Assembly (NCBI RefSeq): GCF_000403845.2
Contig: NZ_KE159568.1
Coordinates: forward strand, 186,001-250,000
Source: Eubacterium sp. 14-2
GTDB taxonomy: Bacteria > Bacillota > Clostridia > Lachnospirales > Lachnospiraceae
Reading direction: 5' to 3'
DNA: 64,000 bases
Shown: positions 52,214-62,962 of the stretch, in pieces
Layout: every line of letters begins with the position of its first letter
Position numbering within the stretch: position 1 is the first letter of the stretch
Notes under the pieces: generated by a model
Databases searched by the model: none
What the model saw: the letters and a program-made list of their open reading frames with translations, nothing else
Told to the model about the DNA's origin: nothing
Position numbers and translations under genes: made by a program

Positions 52214-53863
52214 CTATTCGGAAAGCCCCAGGCTGTCAATCACATCATACAGAGCATATGTATAATCTTCTTTTTCATGGATTGCATACAGTGTCCTGGC
52301 CTGTTCCAATGTCATACTGTAATTTTCGGATAACAGTTTTTCCAGTTCCATCAGCATCTTGTCAAATTCCGCTGTGGCTCCGGCCTTCACTGCATCGGAA
52401 ACATTTTTGTCATATCTGCCCAGACCGCAGATCAGGGCATTCAGGGCCTCCGGATGCATATTCTGTTCTCTGTACATATAATAATTCCGGAACTGCTGCT
52501 GCACATAAGCAGTATATTTTGCCTTGTTATACAGTTCCTCATCTGCTGCTTTTACTTTTGCGCCCTGTGTAAAACAGGTATAGGCTTCCACATAATCTCC
52601 CTGTTCATAATATTTCTTCGCATCTGCCACATCCATGGTATAGCCCACCTGGGTGGTAATCAGATTAATCAGAATAACCAGGGAAACGCCTACCAGCATA
52701 ATGAGAAATACCGGCTTTTTGGGCAGCGGTTTGGTTTTTACCACTACTTTTGGTTCTTTTACCTTCTTTTCCTTCTTTGGCTTTGCCGCCTTTTCTTTTT
52801 CTTTCTGGGCCTTCTTTTCTGCTTTTTCTTTCTTTTTCTGAGCTTTCTTTTCTGCCTTTTCCTTTTTCTTCTGAGCTTTCCGGGCTTTGGCGTCATCCTC
52901 TGATTTCCCCTTCTTCCCTTCCATCTCCCTCAGAATATCAATATTTTCGTCAGAAATGTTCTCTATATCACCGATTTCCGGAATCTTTTCCTCATCGCTG
53001 ACCACAACTTCCTCTTCTCCGAACAAAGCCATGGACAGACGTTTGAAAAATCCCGTTTTCTTATCGCCGTTTTCTCCCTTTTTTTCTTTTTTCTTCTTTT
53101 TGCCTTTCCCAGGCTCTTCGTCCTCTTCAGACAGAACTTCGTCCAGTTTTTCCTGATCCTGAGCGCTTTTTTTACTGGTTTTCCCGCTCTCTTCCATCTC
53201 ATCCAGTCCAAGATCATCAATTTCTCTGGCCAGTTCCATAGCCATGGATTCCATCTCATCCATCGGCATTCCGCTCTCCCCCAAATCTCCGTTTTCCGGC
53301 AGTTCTGCTTCCCCATCTTCCAGTCCCGGAATCATATCATCCATATCTTCTGTGCCAAAGGACTCATCATCCATGGTATTGATCATAAATTCCGGTTCTC
53401 CGCTTTCAAAATCCGTGCTGATTCCATCCAGATTTGATTCCTCTTCCGAAAAATTCTCCAGAGACTCCTCTATGGGCAGATCATCTCCTCCCAGAGTATC
53501 CACTTCTCCTGGCTCATCCTCTCCCCCGAAAGTATCCAAATCCCCGAACGTATCCAGGTCTCCGAAAGTATCAGAAGCGCCAAAGGTATCTGCTTCCTCC
53601 GGTTCATCCATGGTATTGTTTTTGACATTGTTCACAATATGGTCAATATCTTCCATATCGAAATCCATGCTTTCATCCGCTGTAAAATCTGCTTCCGGTT
53701 TATTCCTGCTTTTCTCAAATTCCATCAGAAAATCGTTTTCATCATCTTCTGAAAAGGAATTATTAAATTCATCTAAAAAATCTTCCTCTGTTTCCTGAAT
53801 ATCTTCCGGACTATCTTCCACTCCCCGCAACAATCTGTCCAGGTAATCTTCTCTCTCGTTCAA
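52214..53863 (-). CDS. acidic/Lys-rich membrane protein with TPR-like C-terminus
   Basis: About 549 aa from TTG at 53863 (GGAGG 8 bases ahead); the ATG at 53887 has no ribosome site. Residues 1-250 are very acidic with a short repeat (DTFGDLDTFGDLDTFGG). Residues 255-380 are Lys/Glu/Ala repeats (KKKEKAEKKAQKKKEKAEKK). One membrane helix follows (VFLIMLVGVSLVILINLITT), then about 130 residues of TPR-like helices (AKKYYEQGDYVEAYTCFTQG). So the charged part is cytosolic and the TPR part external. Family unclear; a scaffold role is possible. Confidence 0.75.
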   Translation of the reverse strand: MNEREDYLDRLLRGVEDSPEDIQETEEDFLDEFNNSFSEDDENDFLMEFEKSRNKPEADFTADESMDFDMEDIDHIVNNVKNNTMDEPEEADTFGASDTFGDLDTFGDLDTFGGEDEPGEVDTLGGDDLPIEESLENFSEEESNLDGISTDFESGEPEFMINTMDDESFGTEDMDDMIPGLEDGEAELPENGDLGESGMPMDEMESMAMELAREIDDLGLDEMEESGKTSKKSAQDQEKLDEVLSEEDEEPGKGKKKKKEKKGENGDKKTGFFKRLSMALFGEEEVVVSDEEKIPEIGDIENISDENIDILREMEGKKGKSEDDAKARKAQKKKEKAEKKAQKKKEKAEKKAQKEKEKAAKPKKEKKVKEPKVVVKTKPLPKKPVFLIMLVGVSLVILINLITTQVGYTMDVADAKKYYEQGDYVEAYTCFTQGAKVKAADEELYNKAKYTAYVQQQFRNYYMYREQNMHPEALNALICGLGRYDKNVSDAVKAGATAEFDKMLMELEKLLSENYSMTLEQARTLYAIHEKEDYTYALYDVIDSLGLSE

Positions 53864-53977
53864 AGATTCCACCTCCGGTGCTTTCATTATTTATAGGGCA
53901 TAAAATATCAAAGCCCATACGGGCGTATAATATTCTTCAATATTATATCATAACCCTTCTCATTATACAAATTTTTT

Positions 53978-55342
53978 TTAGTTCTTAAAGCTGTGCACCG
54001 GAGCAGGTATTCTGCCGCCGCGGCTGATAAATGCTTCACATCCGAATTTATTGACGGGCATCACAGGCGCATGGCCCAGAAGTCCGCCGAATTCCACGGT
54101 ATCTCCCACATTTTTTCCGATTACGGGAATCAGACGCACTGCAGTGGTTTTCTGATTAATCATTCCGATAGCCATTTCATCGGCAATGATACCGGAAATT
54201 ACGGAGGGAGGCACGTCTCCGGGAATGGCTATCATATCAAGTCCCACAGAACATACGCAGGTCATGGCTTCCAGTTTTTCCAGTGTCAGAGCTCCGGCTT
54301 CCACCGCATCAATCATTCCCTGGTCCTCACTGACCGGAATAAAAGCCCCGCTTAATCCCCCCACATAGGAGGACGCCATAATTCCACCTTTTTTTACCTG
54401 ATCGTTCAGAAGGGCCAGAGCGGCTGTGGTACCGGGAGCTCCTGCATATTCCAGACCGATTTCTTCCAGTATTTCCGCCACCGAATCACCAATTGCCGGC
54501 GTGGGCGCCAGAGATAAATCTATAATCCCAAAGGGAATTCCCATTCTTCTGCTGGCTTCCTGAGCCACAAGCTGCCCTACGCGGGTAATCTTAAAGGCTG
54601 TCTTTTTGATGGTTTCACAGAGCACTTCAAAATTCTCATTCCGTACCTGCTCTAACGCCTTCTTCACAACACCCGGCCCGGAAACTCCCACGTTGATAAT
54701 GGCGTCTGCCTCTGTCACTCCATGGAATGCCCCGGCCATAAAGGGATTGTCATCAGGCGCATTGCAGAAAATTACCAGCTTTGCACAGCCCAGAGAATCA
54801 TTTTCTTTCGTATATTCTGCTGTCTGAAGCACAATTTCGCCCATGAGCTTTACCGCATCCATATTAATACCGGTTTTGGTGGAGCCCACATTGATGGAAC
54901 TGCAGACACGTTCTGTCTCAGCAAGGGCCATTGGAATGGAACGAATCAGATTTTCATCTCCCTTTGTCATTCCTTTTGACACCAGTGCAGAATAGCCGCC
55001 GATAAAATTTACCCCCACTGCTTTGGCAGCTCTGTCCAGGGTTCTGGCTATTGTCACAAAATCCTCCGGCGTCTGGCAGGCTGTCTGGCCCACCAGTGCA
55101 ACGGGAGTTACAGAAATCCTTTTATTTACAATGGGAATACAGTAATTGCGTTGAATTTCTTCTCCTGTCTCCACCAGGTCCGCAGCTGTTGCGGTGATTT
55201 TATTATAGATATTTTCATTTAATTTTTCCAGATCAGAATCCATACAGTCCAGCAGGCTGATACCCAGAGTAATGGTGCGGACATCCAGATTTTCCTGCTC
55301 TATCATTTTGTTGGTTTCTTTTACTTCCCAGATATTTATCAT
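53978..55342 (-). CDS. UPF0210 family protein (PFL-like)
   Basis: 454 aa, AAGGAGCGGCACA before ATG. Matches UPF0210/DUF711: [74 protein letters not shown] and [20 protein letters not shown]. Function not known, but it is nearly always next to a UPF0237 ACT protein, as here. Probably a metabolic enzyme with an ACT partner. Confidence 0.95.
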   Translation of the reverse strand: MINIWEVKETNKMIEQENLDVRTITLGISLLDCMDSDLEKLNENIYNKITATAADLVETGEEIQRNYCIPIVNKRISVTPVALVGQTACQTPEDFVTIARTLDRAAKAVGVNFIGGYSALVSKGMTKGDENLIRSIPMALAETERVCSSINVGSTKTGINMDAVKLMGEIVLQTAEYTKENDSLGCAKLVIFCNAPDDNPFMAGAFHGVTEADAIINVGVSGPGVVKKALEQVRNENFEVLCETIKKTAFKITRVGQLVAQEASRRMGIPFGIIDLSLAPTPAIGDSVAEILEEIGLEYAGAPGTTAALALLNDQVKKGGIMASSYVGGLSGAFIPVSEDQGMIDAVEAGALTLEKLEAMTCVCSVGLDMIAIPGDVPPSVISGIIADEMAIGMINQKTTAVRLIPVIGKNVGDTVEFGGLLGHAPVMPVNKFGCEAFISRGGRIPAPVHSFKN

Positions 55343-55353
55343 TGTGCCGCTCC

Positions 55354-55638
55354 TTAAATTCTGTGCATTTTATTGAAAATTTCTTCCCTCTGACATTTGA
55401 TGGACACGCCGATTTTCTCCCCAACCTGCTCTAACTCTCCGGCACACTGGTCAAAAGAACCGGTTGCCTTACTCATATCCACAATCATCATCATATTAAA
55501 AAATCCCTGTACTATGGTCTGGCTGATGTCCAGTATATTGATGTCGTGTTCCGCCAGATAAGTACACACCCCGGCAATGATTCCCACAGTATCTTTTCCT
55601 ACTACTGTAATAATTGTTCTGTCTGTTTTATTTTCCAT
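55354..55638 (-). CDS. ACT-domain protein, UPF0237 family
   Basis: 94 aa, CTGGAGGAAAGA before ATG. One ACT domain: [20 protein letters not shown], then [21 protein letters not shown] domains bind amino acids or related ligands. It precedes the UPF0210 gene by 11 bases. Confidence 0.95.
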   Translation of the reverse strand: MENKTDRTIITVVGKDTVGIIAGVCTYLAEHDINILDISQTIVQGFFNMMMIVDMSKATGSFDQCAGELEQVGEKIGVSIKCQREEIFNKMHRI

Positions 55639-55653
55639 TCTTTCCTCCAGTTT

Positions 55654-56451
55654 TTAACATTCAATGATATCGGAAACCATGTCGCGTCTGGCCACATAAA
55701 TGGGAAAATCTCCTGCATGATAGGGATTATCCGCCAGATCTATCTCCAGGCGTACCGTTTCATAGGCCAGCTTCTCGTAATTATTTTCCTTACTTAAATG
55801 CCCCAGTATCACTGCTTTAAAATTATCGTGGAGCACCTCGCTTAACAGCCGCCCGGACAGTTCATTTGACAGATGCCCCCGGTCTCCCAGAATCCGCTGC
55901 TTTAAATTGTAAGGATACGTCCCCACCTGCAGCATATGTACATCATGATTGGCTTCCAGCAGCAGCACATCCAGATGCTGCAGTCTTTCTATAATATAAT
56001 CGTCATATCTTCCCAAATCTGTCATAACCGCCATGGATTTTTGCCCATGGCGGAGAATAAAGGCAGTGGGCATTGCGGCATCGTGGGAAACGGCTACCGG
56101 ATTTATTCTGATATCCCCAAGGATAAACTCCTGATCCGGCTCAATCTCCCGAAACAGTTCTTCCGGCATCTGTCCTGTGGTTTTACATTTTAAAATAGCC
56201 TCCCAGGTTCCCTTTGTGGTATAAATGGGAATCCCGTACCGCCTGGATATCACTCCAAGGCCGCTGATATGGTCAGAATGCTCATGGGTAATCAGGATCC
56301 CATCCATTTCTTTTGCAGTATGTCCGATTTCATTCAGTCCCTGTTCCACCCGCTTCCCGCTGATTCCGGTATCAATCAGCAGGCTGGTGGTATCTGTTCC
56401 TGCAAATATACAGTTTCCGCTGCTGCCGCTGGCAATGCTGCACAGTTTCAT
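55654..56451 (-). CDS. walJ: metallo-beta-lactamase fold hydrolase, YycJ/WalJ family
   Basis: 265 aa. CSIASGSSGNCIFAGTDTTS and the metal motif ILITHEHSDHISGLGVISRR, with LLEANHD and VILGHLSKENN later. YycJ-type exonuclease-like proteins take part in DNA repair and cell-wall control in Firmicutes. Coupled to the coaE-ftsA-like gene, whose end carries its ribosome site. Confidence 0.93.
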   Translation of the reverse strand: MKLCSIASGSSGNCIFAGTDTTSLLIDTGISGKRVEQGLNEIGHTAKEMDGILITHEHSDHISGLGVISRRYGIPIYTTKGTWEAILKCKTTGQMPEELFREIEPDQEFILGDIRINPVAVSHDAAMPTAFILRHGQKSMAVMTDLGRYDDYIIERLQHLDVLLLEANHDVHMLQVGTYPYNLKQRILGDRGHLSNELSGRLLSEVLHDNFKAVILGHLSKENNYEKLAYETVRLEIDLADNPYHAGDFPIYVARRDMVSDIIEC

Positions 56452-56456
56452 GTTTT

Positions 56457-59400
56457 CTAATCCTCCCAGTAAATTTCAATCACATCTCCATACTGGAGAG
56501 GAGCGGTATAAGATGGCATTGCATTATTCAGTCTGGTAACAATGGCTCTTCCGTTTCCTGCATTCAAATCAAAGGATATGGCGTCAAATACATCTACAAA
56601 CACATAAGATGATTTTCCGGTAAGGGTAACTGCCGCATTGTTTACGATTACCTGCAGAGAAACTGTTTCCGGTTTCGCCTTTACTGTTTTCACTTCCGGC
56701 TTCTTTATAACAGTAGGACGGATATCGCTTTCCGCTGTCTGCTGGGACTGAATAAATTTTTCTTCAAGTTCTTCCTGCGACAGTTCCGGTTCTTCCGTAA
56801 GAGACTCTGGTTCCTCTGCTTTCACCGGTTCCGGCTGAGACTGAGCTTTTGCTTCCTCCTCTTTTACCGGTTTTGGCTGAGGCTTCGGTTCTTCTGCCTT
56901 TATGGGTTCCGGCTGAGGCTGAGTTTTTTTTGCTTCCTCTTTTACCGGTTTTGGCTGAGGCTTCGGTTCTTCTGCCTTTACCGGTTCCGGCTGAGGCTGA
57001 ACCTTTGCTTCTTCCTCTTTCACCGGTTTTGGTTCTTCTGCGGGCTCCGGTTCTGAAACTGCCTCTTCCTCCATTACCAGCGGTTCCGAACGTTTGTACA
57101 CGTTCTCAATTTCTGAGGGCGGCGTCCGATAGGTAATCACATCCCATTCCACAGAAAAATTTTCATAAACCATGGTATCCAGATCTGCCGGCTTGTTATT
57201 TACCAGAATCTCGCTGTCCATATCAATTTCCACGTCCATAAACTCCATAATCTGAGCTACCGTGTAAAAATTGCGCATCTCCACCCAGTCATTTTCCTGT
57301 ATTTCATAATAAGGAGGCTCCAGACTTCCGTTTACCTCTGCAAATCTGGGACAGGTAATCATCCTTCCATTTACTTCAAATGTGATTACTACCCTTCCGT
57401 ATTCTTCCAGTTCTTCCAGCCGGCACACTGCCGCCTCACCCATAGTAGAAGGCTCAATCACAATATCACTGTTGGGTTCCAGTGTGGCATTGATACTGGT
57501 CACTCTGCCATTGACCCGGACCACTGCAGATTCTCCCGGTTCTCCGCGCACAATCCGCTTTTTCCCGTTTACATAGAAATTGATTTCCCTGCCTCTGCGC
57601 GGGAAAAGCTGTTCATTGGGGAACCCGGCCCGCAAAGCGGCATCCACAATTGTCAGCTTATTATTGTCATATAATTTAATCCGTTCACCGTTAAACCGCA
57701 CAAACACAAAATTATTTTTCTGGTCATAATAACTGATACAGATACCAATGGGCGTTACCAGCAGGGGGTCCTTTCTGATATCCTGCTGTTCAAAGTGAAT
57801 TTCCTGCAGCACTTCCTCACCCCGCAGCGCCACACGCTCCAGCGGCAGTTCCAGTTCTTCCGCCAGATGTTCCACAAATCCATGGACTTTTCCGCCGCCG
57901 CCTACCACAAAGGTAGCGCTTACGGTTTCTCCACCGTTAAGCTCTTTGATTTTGGCTGCAATATCTTCTGTCAGATTGTACACCAGAGGCTGAATCAGAT
58001 CCCATACTTCTTCTGCAGTCACTGTATGTTTTATCATCATAATATCCTGATATTCAATTTCTTTCTCTGTGGTGGAGCTGAGCTTGATATGTTCCGCAGT
58101 CTTAAAATCCACCAGATAATGCTGTACCAGCAGCTCTGTAATCTCATCTCCGGCACAGGGTATCATGCCGTAGGCGATAATACTTCCGTCTCTTGTCACG
58201 GAAATATCACTGGTTCCCGCTCCCACATCCACCAGGGCAATATTCAGCATCCGGAATGTTTCCGGAATGGCCACATTGATGGCCGCAATAGGCTCCAGCG
58301 TAAGGCTGGCCACTTTCAGTCCTGCAAGGCCCACTGCCGAATACAGACCGTCCACCACGTCTTCCGGCAGGAATGTCACAATAATATCCGCACTGATTAC
58401 TTCTGCTTTATGGCCTTCCAGATTGGAGAAAATATCTCCGTTCAGGTAATATTTTACTACGGAATATCCCACGCAGTAAAATTTAAAATTGGTGTCATTA
58501 TTTTCATTTAAAATCTGCTGGGCCTTTTCAATTCCCAGTAAATCCAGGGTATGCACATCTTCTCCTGTCACCACGATTTCTTCCGGAAAACTGTATTCCA
58601 CGGTAGTGGTAACTGTTTTCAGCACACGTCCAGCGGCCGCAATACAGACTTCATTTAAGGAAAGGCGGCTCTGTTCTTCCAGCTCCTTTTTCACTTCATT
58701 GATGGTACGTCCTACCCGGCCGATATCATGAATCTGTCCGTCTAACATGGAACGTGTGGCGTGTTCCTTTACATACTGGGCTACCACGTAAAAATCGTCA
58801 TCTTCTTTATAACCTACGGTACCTACCACATTTCTGGTGCCGATATCCAGTCCAAATACCAATGGAACTCCGTCTAACTGCTGCTCCATTTTATTTAACT
58901 CCCCTTTTTCTTTTATAGCCTGAGCCACCTGATAAAAAGTTTCTTCTCTGGTTCCGTTATTTTCAATAATCACCTGACAGTTTTTCCGGTATTCTTCATC
59001 AGAAAGCTGGCTTGCAAACATCTGTTCCACCTGTTCCTGCGTATAGCCTCTTGAGCGCATCAGACGTTTCTTCCTTACCTCCTCCGAAGTGCGCACATAC
59101 CAGAGTTCATCACAGATTTCATCGTAATTATCTTCAATCAGAAGGGCCGCCTCTATCACCACAAAATCCAGAAGGCCCATGCGCTTCTGTTCTTCAATCT
59201 GAGCCAGAATATATTCCTTCACCACCGGATGCATCACATCATTTACGCGTTTCCGCAAATCCTCAGAAGTAAAGATTGCCGCAGCCAGTGCGGAACGATT
59301 AATACTTTCATCTTCGTTATACACTTCCACCGGAAGAAATTTCAGCAACTTCCGGTAACATTCGCTTCCCGGCTCCATCATCATCCGTGCAATTTTGTCT

Positions 59401-59495
59401 GCAATCAGATTTTTTACTCTGTAATTCTGCTCCAGATACTCCAGAATAGCAGATTTACCTGCTCCTACTCCGCCTGTAATTCCAATTACCTGCAT
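56457..59495 (-). CDS. coaE: fused dephospho-CoA kinase (CoaE) and FtsA-like actin-fold protein, 1012 aa
   Basis: Residues 1-198 are CoaE: VIGITGGVGAGKSAILEYLE (P loop), ARMMMEPGSECYRK, VVIEAALLIEDNYDEICDEL and VRTSEEVRKKRLMRSRGYTQ. After a linker (KEKGELNK) comes an FtsA/PilM-like ATPase from Met203: PLVFGLDIGTRNVVGTVGYK, LNIALVDVGAGTSDISVTRD and FVVGGGGKVHGFVEHL. The C-terminal part has Glu/Pro/Lys repeats (EPVKAEEPKPQPKPVKEE, three to four copies). No stop lies between the two. An internal site GGGGAG, 9 bases before the Met203 ATG at 58889, could give the second protein separately. Confidence 0.92.
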   Translation of the reverse strand: MQVIGITGGVGAGKSAILEYLEQNYRVKNLIADKIARMMMEPGSECYRKLLKFLPVEVYNEDESINRSALAAAIFTSEDLRKRVNDVMHPVVKEYILAQIEEQKRMGLLDFVVIEAALLIEDNYDEICDELWYVRTSEEVRKKRLMRSRGYTQEQVEQMFASQLSDEEYRKNCQVIIENNGTREETFYQVAQAIKEKGELNKMEQQLDGVPLVFGLDIGTRNVVGTVGYKEDDDFYVVAQYVKEHATRSMLDGQIHDIGRVGRTINEVKKELEEQSRLSLNEVCIAAAGRVLKTVTTTVEYSFPEEIVVTGEDVHTLDLLGIEKAQQILNENNDTNFKFYCVGYSVVKYYLNGDIFSNLEGHKAEVISADIIVTFLPEDVVDGLYSAVGLAGLKVASLTLEPIAAINVAIPETFRMLNIALVDVGAGTSDISVTRDGSIIAYGMIPCAGDEITELLVQHYLVDFKTAEHIKLSSTTEKEIEYQDIMMIKHTVTAEEVWDLIQPLVYNLTEDIAAKIKELNGGETVSATFVVGGGGKVHGFVEHLAEELELPLERVALRGEEVLQEIHFEQQDIRKDPLLVTPIGICISYYDQKNNFVFVRFNGERIKLYDNNKLTIVDAALRAGFPNEQLFPRRGREINFYVNGKKRIVRGEPGESAVVRVNGRVTSINATLEPNSDIVIEPSTMGEAAVCRLEELEEYGRVVITFEVNGRMITCPRFAEVNGSLEPPYYEIQENDWVEMRNFYTVAQIMEFMDVEIDMDSEILVNNKPADLDTMVYENFSVEWDVITYRTPPSEIENVYKRSEPLVMEEEAVSEPEPAEEPKPVKEEEAKVQPQPEPVKAEEPKPQPKPVKEEAKKTQPQPEPIKAEEPKPQPKPVKEEEAKAQSQPEPVKAEEPESLTEEPELSQEELEEKFIQSQQTAESDIRPTVIKKPEVKTVKAKPETVSLQVIVNNAAVTLTGKSSYVFVDVFDAISFDLNAGNGRAIVTRLNNAMPSYTAPLQYGDVIEIYWED

Positions 59496-59563
59496 ACCAC
59501 AAAACTCCTTTATCTTTGATTAATGGCAACAGTCCAGCCTGCGCCACCTGCAAACCTGTTAAT

Positions 59564-62290
59564 TTAATGTGCCTCATACCAGTCTTTTCCCAGTTTCATA
59601 TCAATCTCCAGCTTTACGGAAAGGTCAGCGGCCGTTTCCATTTCCTGTTCCAGAATGGCTTTTACCTGCTGGATTTCCTCTTCCCAGGTTTCGATGAGAA
59701 GCTCATCATGTACCTGCAGAATCAGCCGGGATCGAAGCCCCTGCTCTTTCAGCCTTTCACTGACACGTATCATGGCAATCTTAATAATATCTGCCGCAGT
59801 TCCCTGAATGGGGGAATTCATGGCCACCCGTTCTCCAAAGGACCGCTGCATGAAATTTCCGGAAGACAGCTCCGGCACCGGGCGTCTCCTGCCGAACATG
59901 GTGGTGACATGGCCCTGTTCCCTGGCCTCTTTCACCTGCCGGTCCAGAAATTCCTTCACTCCGGGATAAGTCTCAAAATAAGATTCAATATACTGCGCCG
60001 CCTCTTTTCTGGTAATGCTTAAATCCTGACTTAATCCAAAGGAACTGATACCATAAACAATGCCGAAATTCACTGCCTTGGCATTTCTCCGCTGCAGAGA
60101 AGTCACTTCCTCAAAAGGCACATGAAATACCTGGGAGGCGGTAATCCGATGGATATCCTGTGCTTTCCGATAAGCCTCAATAAGATTCTCATCTCCGGAC
60201 ATGTGGGCCAGAACACGCAGCTCAATCTGAGAATAGTCCGCGTCAATGAGCACGCAGCCTTCCCTGGGAATAAATACTTTTCGAATCTGCCTTCCCAGTT
60301 CCATCCGGATTGGGATATTCTGCAGATTCGGCTCCGTACTGCTGATTCTTCCCGTAGCTGTAATGGTCTGGTGGAACGTGGAGCGGATTCTTCCGTCTTC
60401 CTCAATATAACCTGCAAGTCCGTCCGCATAGGTGGATTTCAGCTTTGTCAGCTGACGGTATTCCAGAATATCTGACACCAGAGGATAATCCCCCGCCAGC
60501 TTGTCCAGCACATCCGCCGCTGTGGAATATCCTGTTTTCGTTTTCTTTCCATAGGGCATTTTCAGCTTGTCAAATAAAATAACCCCTAACTGTTTCGGAG
60601 AGTTGATATTAAATTCCTCTCCTGCCTTCTGATAAATCTCCTGTTCCAGTTCTCTGATTTTGCCGGAAAGATTTTCCCCATAGGTTTTCAGCGCTTCTCC
60701 GTCTACCTGGACTCCTTCCCGCTCCATTTCATACAGGGTATAGACCAGAGGCATCTCAATATCCCAAAAAAGCCCCTCCATACCGGTATCTTTCAGTTTT
60801 TTAAAGAGGATTTTTGCCGCCTGAAATCCTGCGGCGGCCATAAAACAGCCATACCGGAACAGTTCTTCCGGCTTTTCCCTGGCTGCCTGGGCCAGAGAAA
60901 GTTTGCCCAGCAAATCTGTCCGGGAGGGCACCATCCAGTCCAGATGTTCCTTCGCCACATGGTCAAAGGCATAATCATTTTTCAGAGGATTCAGAAGATA
61001 GGCCCCCAGCAGCAGATCTCCGGTCTTATTCCTCTCTTCCCGGCCCAATGAAAGCCAGGGAAGCTGCTGCTTCAAATCAAAAGTTGCTGCCCAGGACGTC
61101 TGTTTTACTAAGTCAGCCACTGCTTCCGTCAGCCAGGCTCCCGTCACCTCGGGGCCTGTTTTTACAAAAAATATCTGTTCTTCCCCGAAAGAAACCGCCG
61201 CTCCCAGAACCTGTTCCCCGCGTCGGGACGCCTCCTGTTCTTCCGGTGTCTTAAGAAGGCTGTCCATGGAAATCTGGCCTTCCTGCTCCATCTGCGCTTC
61301 CGGGTCTGCTAACAGCCCAAATCCAACGCCTTCCGCCTTTGCGGCTTCTGCAAACAGCTTCCGGGCCTGCGAAAGCTCTGTTACCTCCTGAAAATACTGC
61401 TCTGCAGAGGCTTTCGGCGCCTCTACCTGAAAACGTCCCAGCATATTCTGAAATTCCAGCTTTTTCATCCACACATAGGCTTCCGGTGTAAACAGATCCC
61501 CCAGCACCGCCTCTTCCAGACTGTATGTGATGGGTGCGTTTACCTCAATGGTGGCAAGGGTCTTGCTCATCTGCGCCTGTTCATAAAACTCCCGCAGATT
61601 ATTTCTGGCTCTGGGCGGTTTGAGTTCCTCCAGATGCTCATAGGCATTTTCAATGCTTCCGTAAGCTGCAATTAAGGCGGTAGCTGTTTTTTCCCCGATT
61701 CCCGGCACTCCTGGAATATTATCGGCAGTATCTCCCATCAGGGCCTTTACATCTATAAATTCTCTGGGTGTAACCTGATATTTTTCCTTTACATCTGCCT
61801 CATAATAATCTTCGATTTCTGTCCCGGTACGCCTGGTTTTGGGAATGCGAATCTTAATGTGTTCACTGGCAAGCTGCAGCAGATCCCGATCCCCGGATAC
61901 CAGAGACACCTCCAGTCCTTCCTGCTGGCTGCGGACGGCTATGGTTCCCAGAATATCGTCGGCTTCGTAGCCCTCCTGCTCCACAATGGCAATTCCCATG
62001 GATTTCAGAACTTCCTTAATCACCGGCACCTGCTGGCGCAGTTCTTCCGCCATGGGCTTTCTGGTCCCTTTATAATCCGCGTACATTCTGTGCCGGAATG
62101 TGGGCGCGTGCACATCAAAGGCCACCGTCAGATATTCCGGCTTTTCTTCTTCCAGGATTCGGAACATGATATTCAGGAACCCATACACCGCATTGGTATG
62201 GAGCCCTTCTGTGTTGGTAAGATCCGGAATTCCGAAAAAAGCCCTGTTCAGAATACTGTGTCCGTCAATTAAAACTATTTTTTTACTCAT
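59564..62290 (-). CDS. polA: DNA polymerase I
   Basis: 908 aa. N-terminal 5'-3' exonuclease (KIVLIDGHSILNRAFFGIPD, DKARQ-type FAVKALMGDTADNIPGVPG region), a middle domain in which I do not see the proofreading DxE motif, and the polymerase domain (DADYSQIELRVLAHMSGDEN, RRNAKAVNFGIVYGISSFGL, LILQVHDELLIE). It fills gaps and removes RNA primers. The lack of the proofreading motif is usual for this group. Confidence 0.97.
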   Translation of the reverse strand: MSKKIVLIDGHSILNRAFFGIPDLTNTEGLHTNAVYGFLNIMFRILEEEKPEYLTVAFDVHAPTFRHRMYADYKGTRKPMAEELRQQVPVIKEVLKSMGIAIVEQEGYEADDILGTIAVRSQQEGLEVSLVSGDRDLLQLASEHIKIRIPKTRRTGTEIEDYYEADVKEKYQVTPREFIDVKALMGDTADNIPGVPGIGEKTATALIAAYGSIENAYEHLEELKPPRARNNLREFYEQAQMSKTLATIEVNAPITYSLEEAVLGDLFTPEAYVWMKKLEFQNMLGRFQVEAPKASAEQYFQEVTELSQARKLFAEAAKAEGVGFGLLADPEAQMEQEGQISMDSLLKTPEEQEASRRGEQVLGAAVSFGEEQIFFVKTGPEVTGAWLTEAVADLVKQTSWAATFDLKQQLPWLSLGREERNKTGDLLLGAYLLNPLKNDYAFDHVAKEHLDWMVPSRTDLLGKLSLAQAAREKPEELFRYGCFMAAAGFQAAKILFKKLKDTGMEGLFWDIEMPLVYTLYEMEREGVQVDGEALKTYGENLSGKIRELEQEIYQKAGEEFNINSPKQLGVILFDKLKMPYGKKTKTGYSTAADVLDKLAGDYPLVSDILEYRQLTKLKSTYADGLAGYIEEDGRIRSTFHQTITATGRISSTEPNLQNIPIRMELGRQIRKVFIPREGCVLIDADYSQIELRVLAHMSGDENLIEAYRKAQDIHRITASQVFHVPFEEVTSLQRRNAKAVNFGIVYGISSFGLSQDLSITRKEAAQYIESYFETYPGVKEFLDRQVKEAREQGHVTTMFGRRRPVPELSSGNFMQRSFGERVAMNSPIQGTAADIIKIAMIRVSERLKEQGLRSRLILQVHDELLIETWEEEIQQVKAILEQEMETAADLSVKLEIDMKLGKDWYEAH

Positions 62291-62444
62291 AAAAACCGAT
62301 TCCTCTTATTTTCCAGCATTCAAATTCATAATCATTCTCTATTTTACACCATATGGGCCTGTTTTAAAAGTTATAAATTTACAAAAAATATATTCCTTTT
62401 TCTTTTTTTGTAAAATGTGTTCCTGCAGTGATTCCGTAAAACAG

Positions 62445-62491
62445 AATCCGGTACCGTCATAAAACACTGTTTCATGGTACGGTACCGGATT
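62445..62491 (-). terminator. terminator of smpB
   Basis: Stem AATCCGGTACCGTCAT / ATGGTACGGTACCGGATT around a loop of about 12 bases, four bases after smpB ends. A bulge and no long U-tract, so moderate strength. Confidence 0.75.
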
Positions 62492-62494
62492 ATC

Positions 62495-62962
62495 TCAGTA
62501 CAGGTTTTTCACCTTAAATTCCCGCTCAGATTCCCTGCGCATATCCTTCTTCGCAATATCCTGACGTTTATCGTAGAGCTTTTTGCCCCGTGCCAGGGCA
62601 ATTTCCACTTTTACCAGACTTCCTTTGAAATACACCTGCAGAGGTACCACCGTGTAACCCTTTTCCGCCATTTTTCCGGCTATTTTATGGATTTCATGGC
62701 GGTGCAGCAAAAGTTTCCGGGTACGAAGGGGATCCTTGTTGAAAATATTTCCTTTTTCATAGGGACTGATGTGCATCCCGTAAATATAAACTTCCCCGTT
62801 TTCAACACGGATAAAGGATTCTTTGACGGAGCACTTGCCCATACGCAGGGATTTTACTTCTGTGCCTGCCAGGCTGATGCCTGCTTCATATTTATCTTCT
62901 ATAAAATAATCATGATATGCTTTTTTATTATTGGCTATTAATTTTACACTTTCCCTTCCCAT
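62495..62962 (-). CDS. smpB: tmRNA-binding protein SmpB
   Basis: 155 aa. [40 protein letters not shown] and [20 protein letters not shown] match SmpB, which brings tmRNA to stalled ribosomes. The ribosome site AAAAGGAGTTGTAG lies in the end of rnr. The ssrA gene itself is not in the window. Confidence 0.97.
   Translation of the reverse strand: MGRESVKLIANNKKAYHDYFIEDKYEAGISLAGTEVKSLRMGKCSVKESFIRVENGEVYIYGMHISPYEKGNIFNKDPLRTRKLLLHRHEIHKIAGKMAEKGYTVVPLQVYFKGSLVKVEIALARGKKLYDKRQDIAKKDMRRESEREFKVKNLY

Noticed and set aside
57795-58511. Open frame of 238 codons on the + strand
   Set aside because: Antisense to the FtsA-like part of the fusion gene; no ribosome site or family features.
62292-62444. 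ssrA (tmRNA) gene near smpB
   Set aside because: No tRNA-like ends or tag sequence seen; the stretch is AT-rich and too short.
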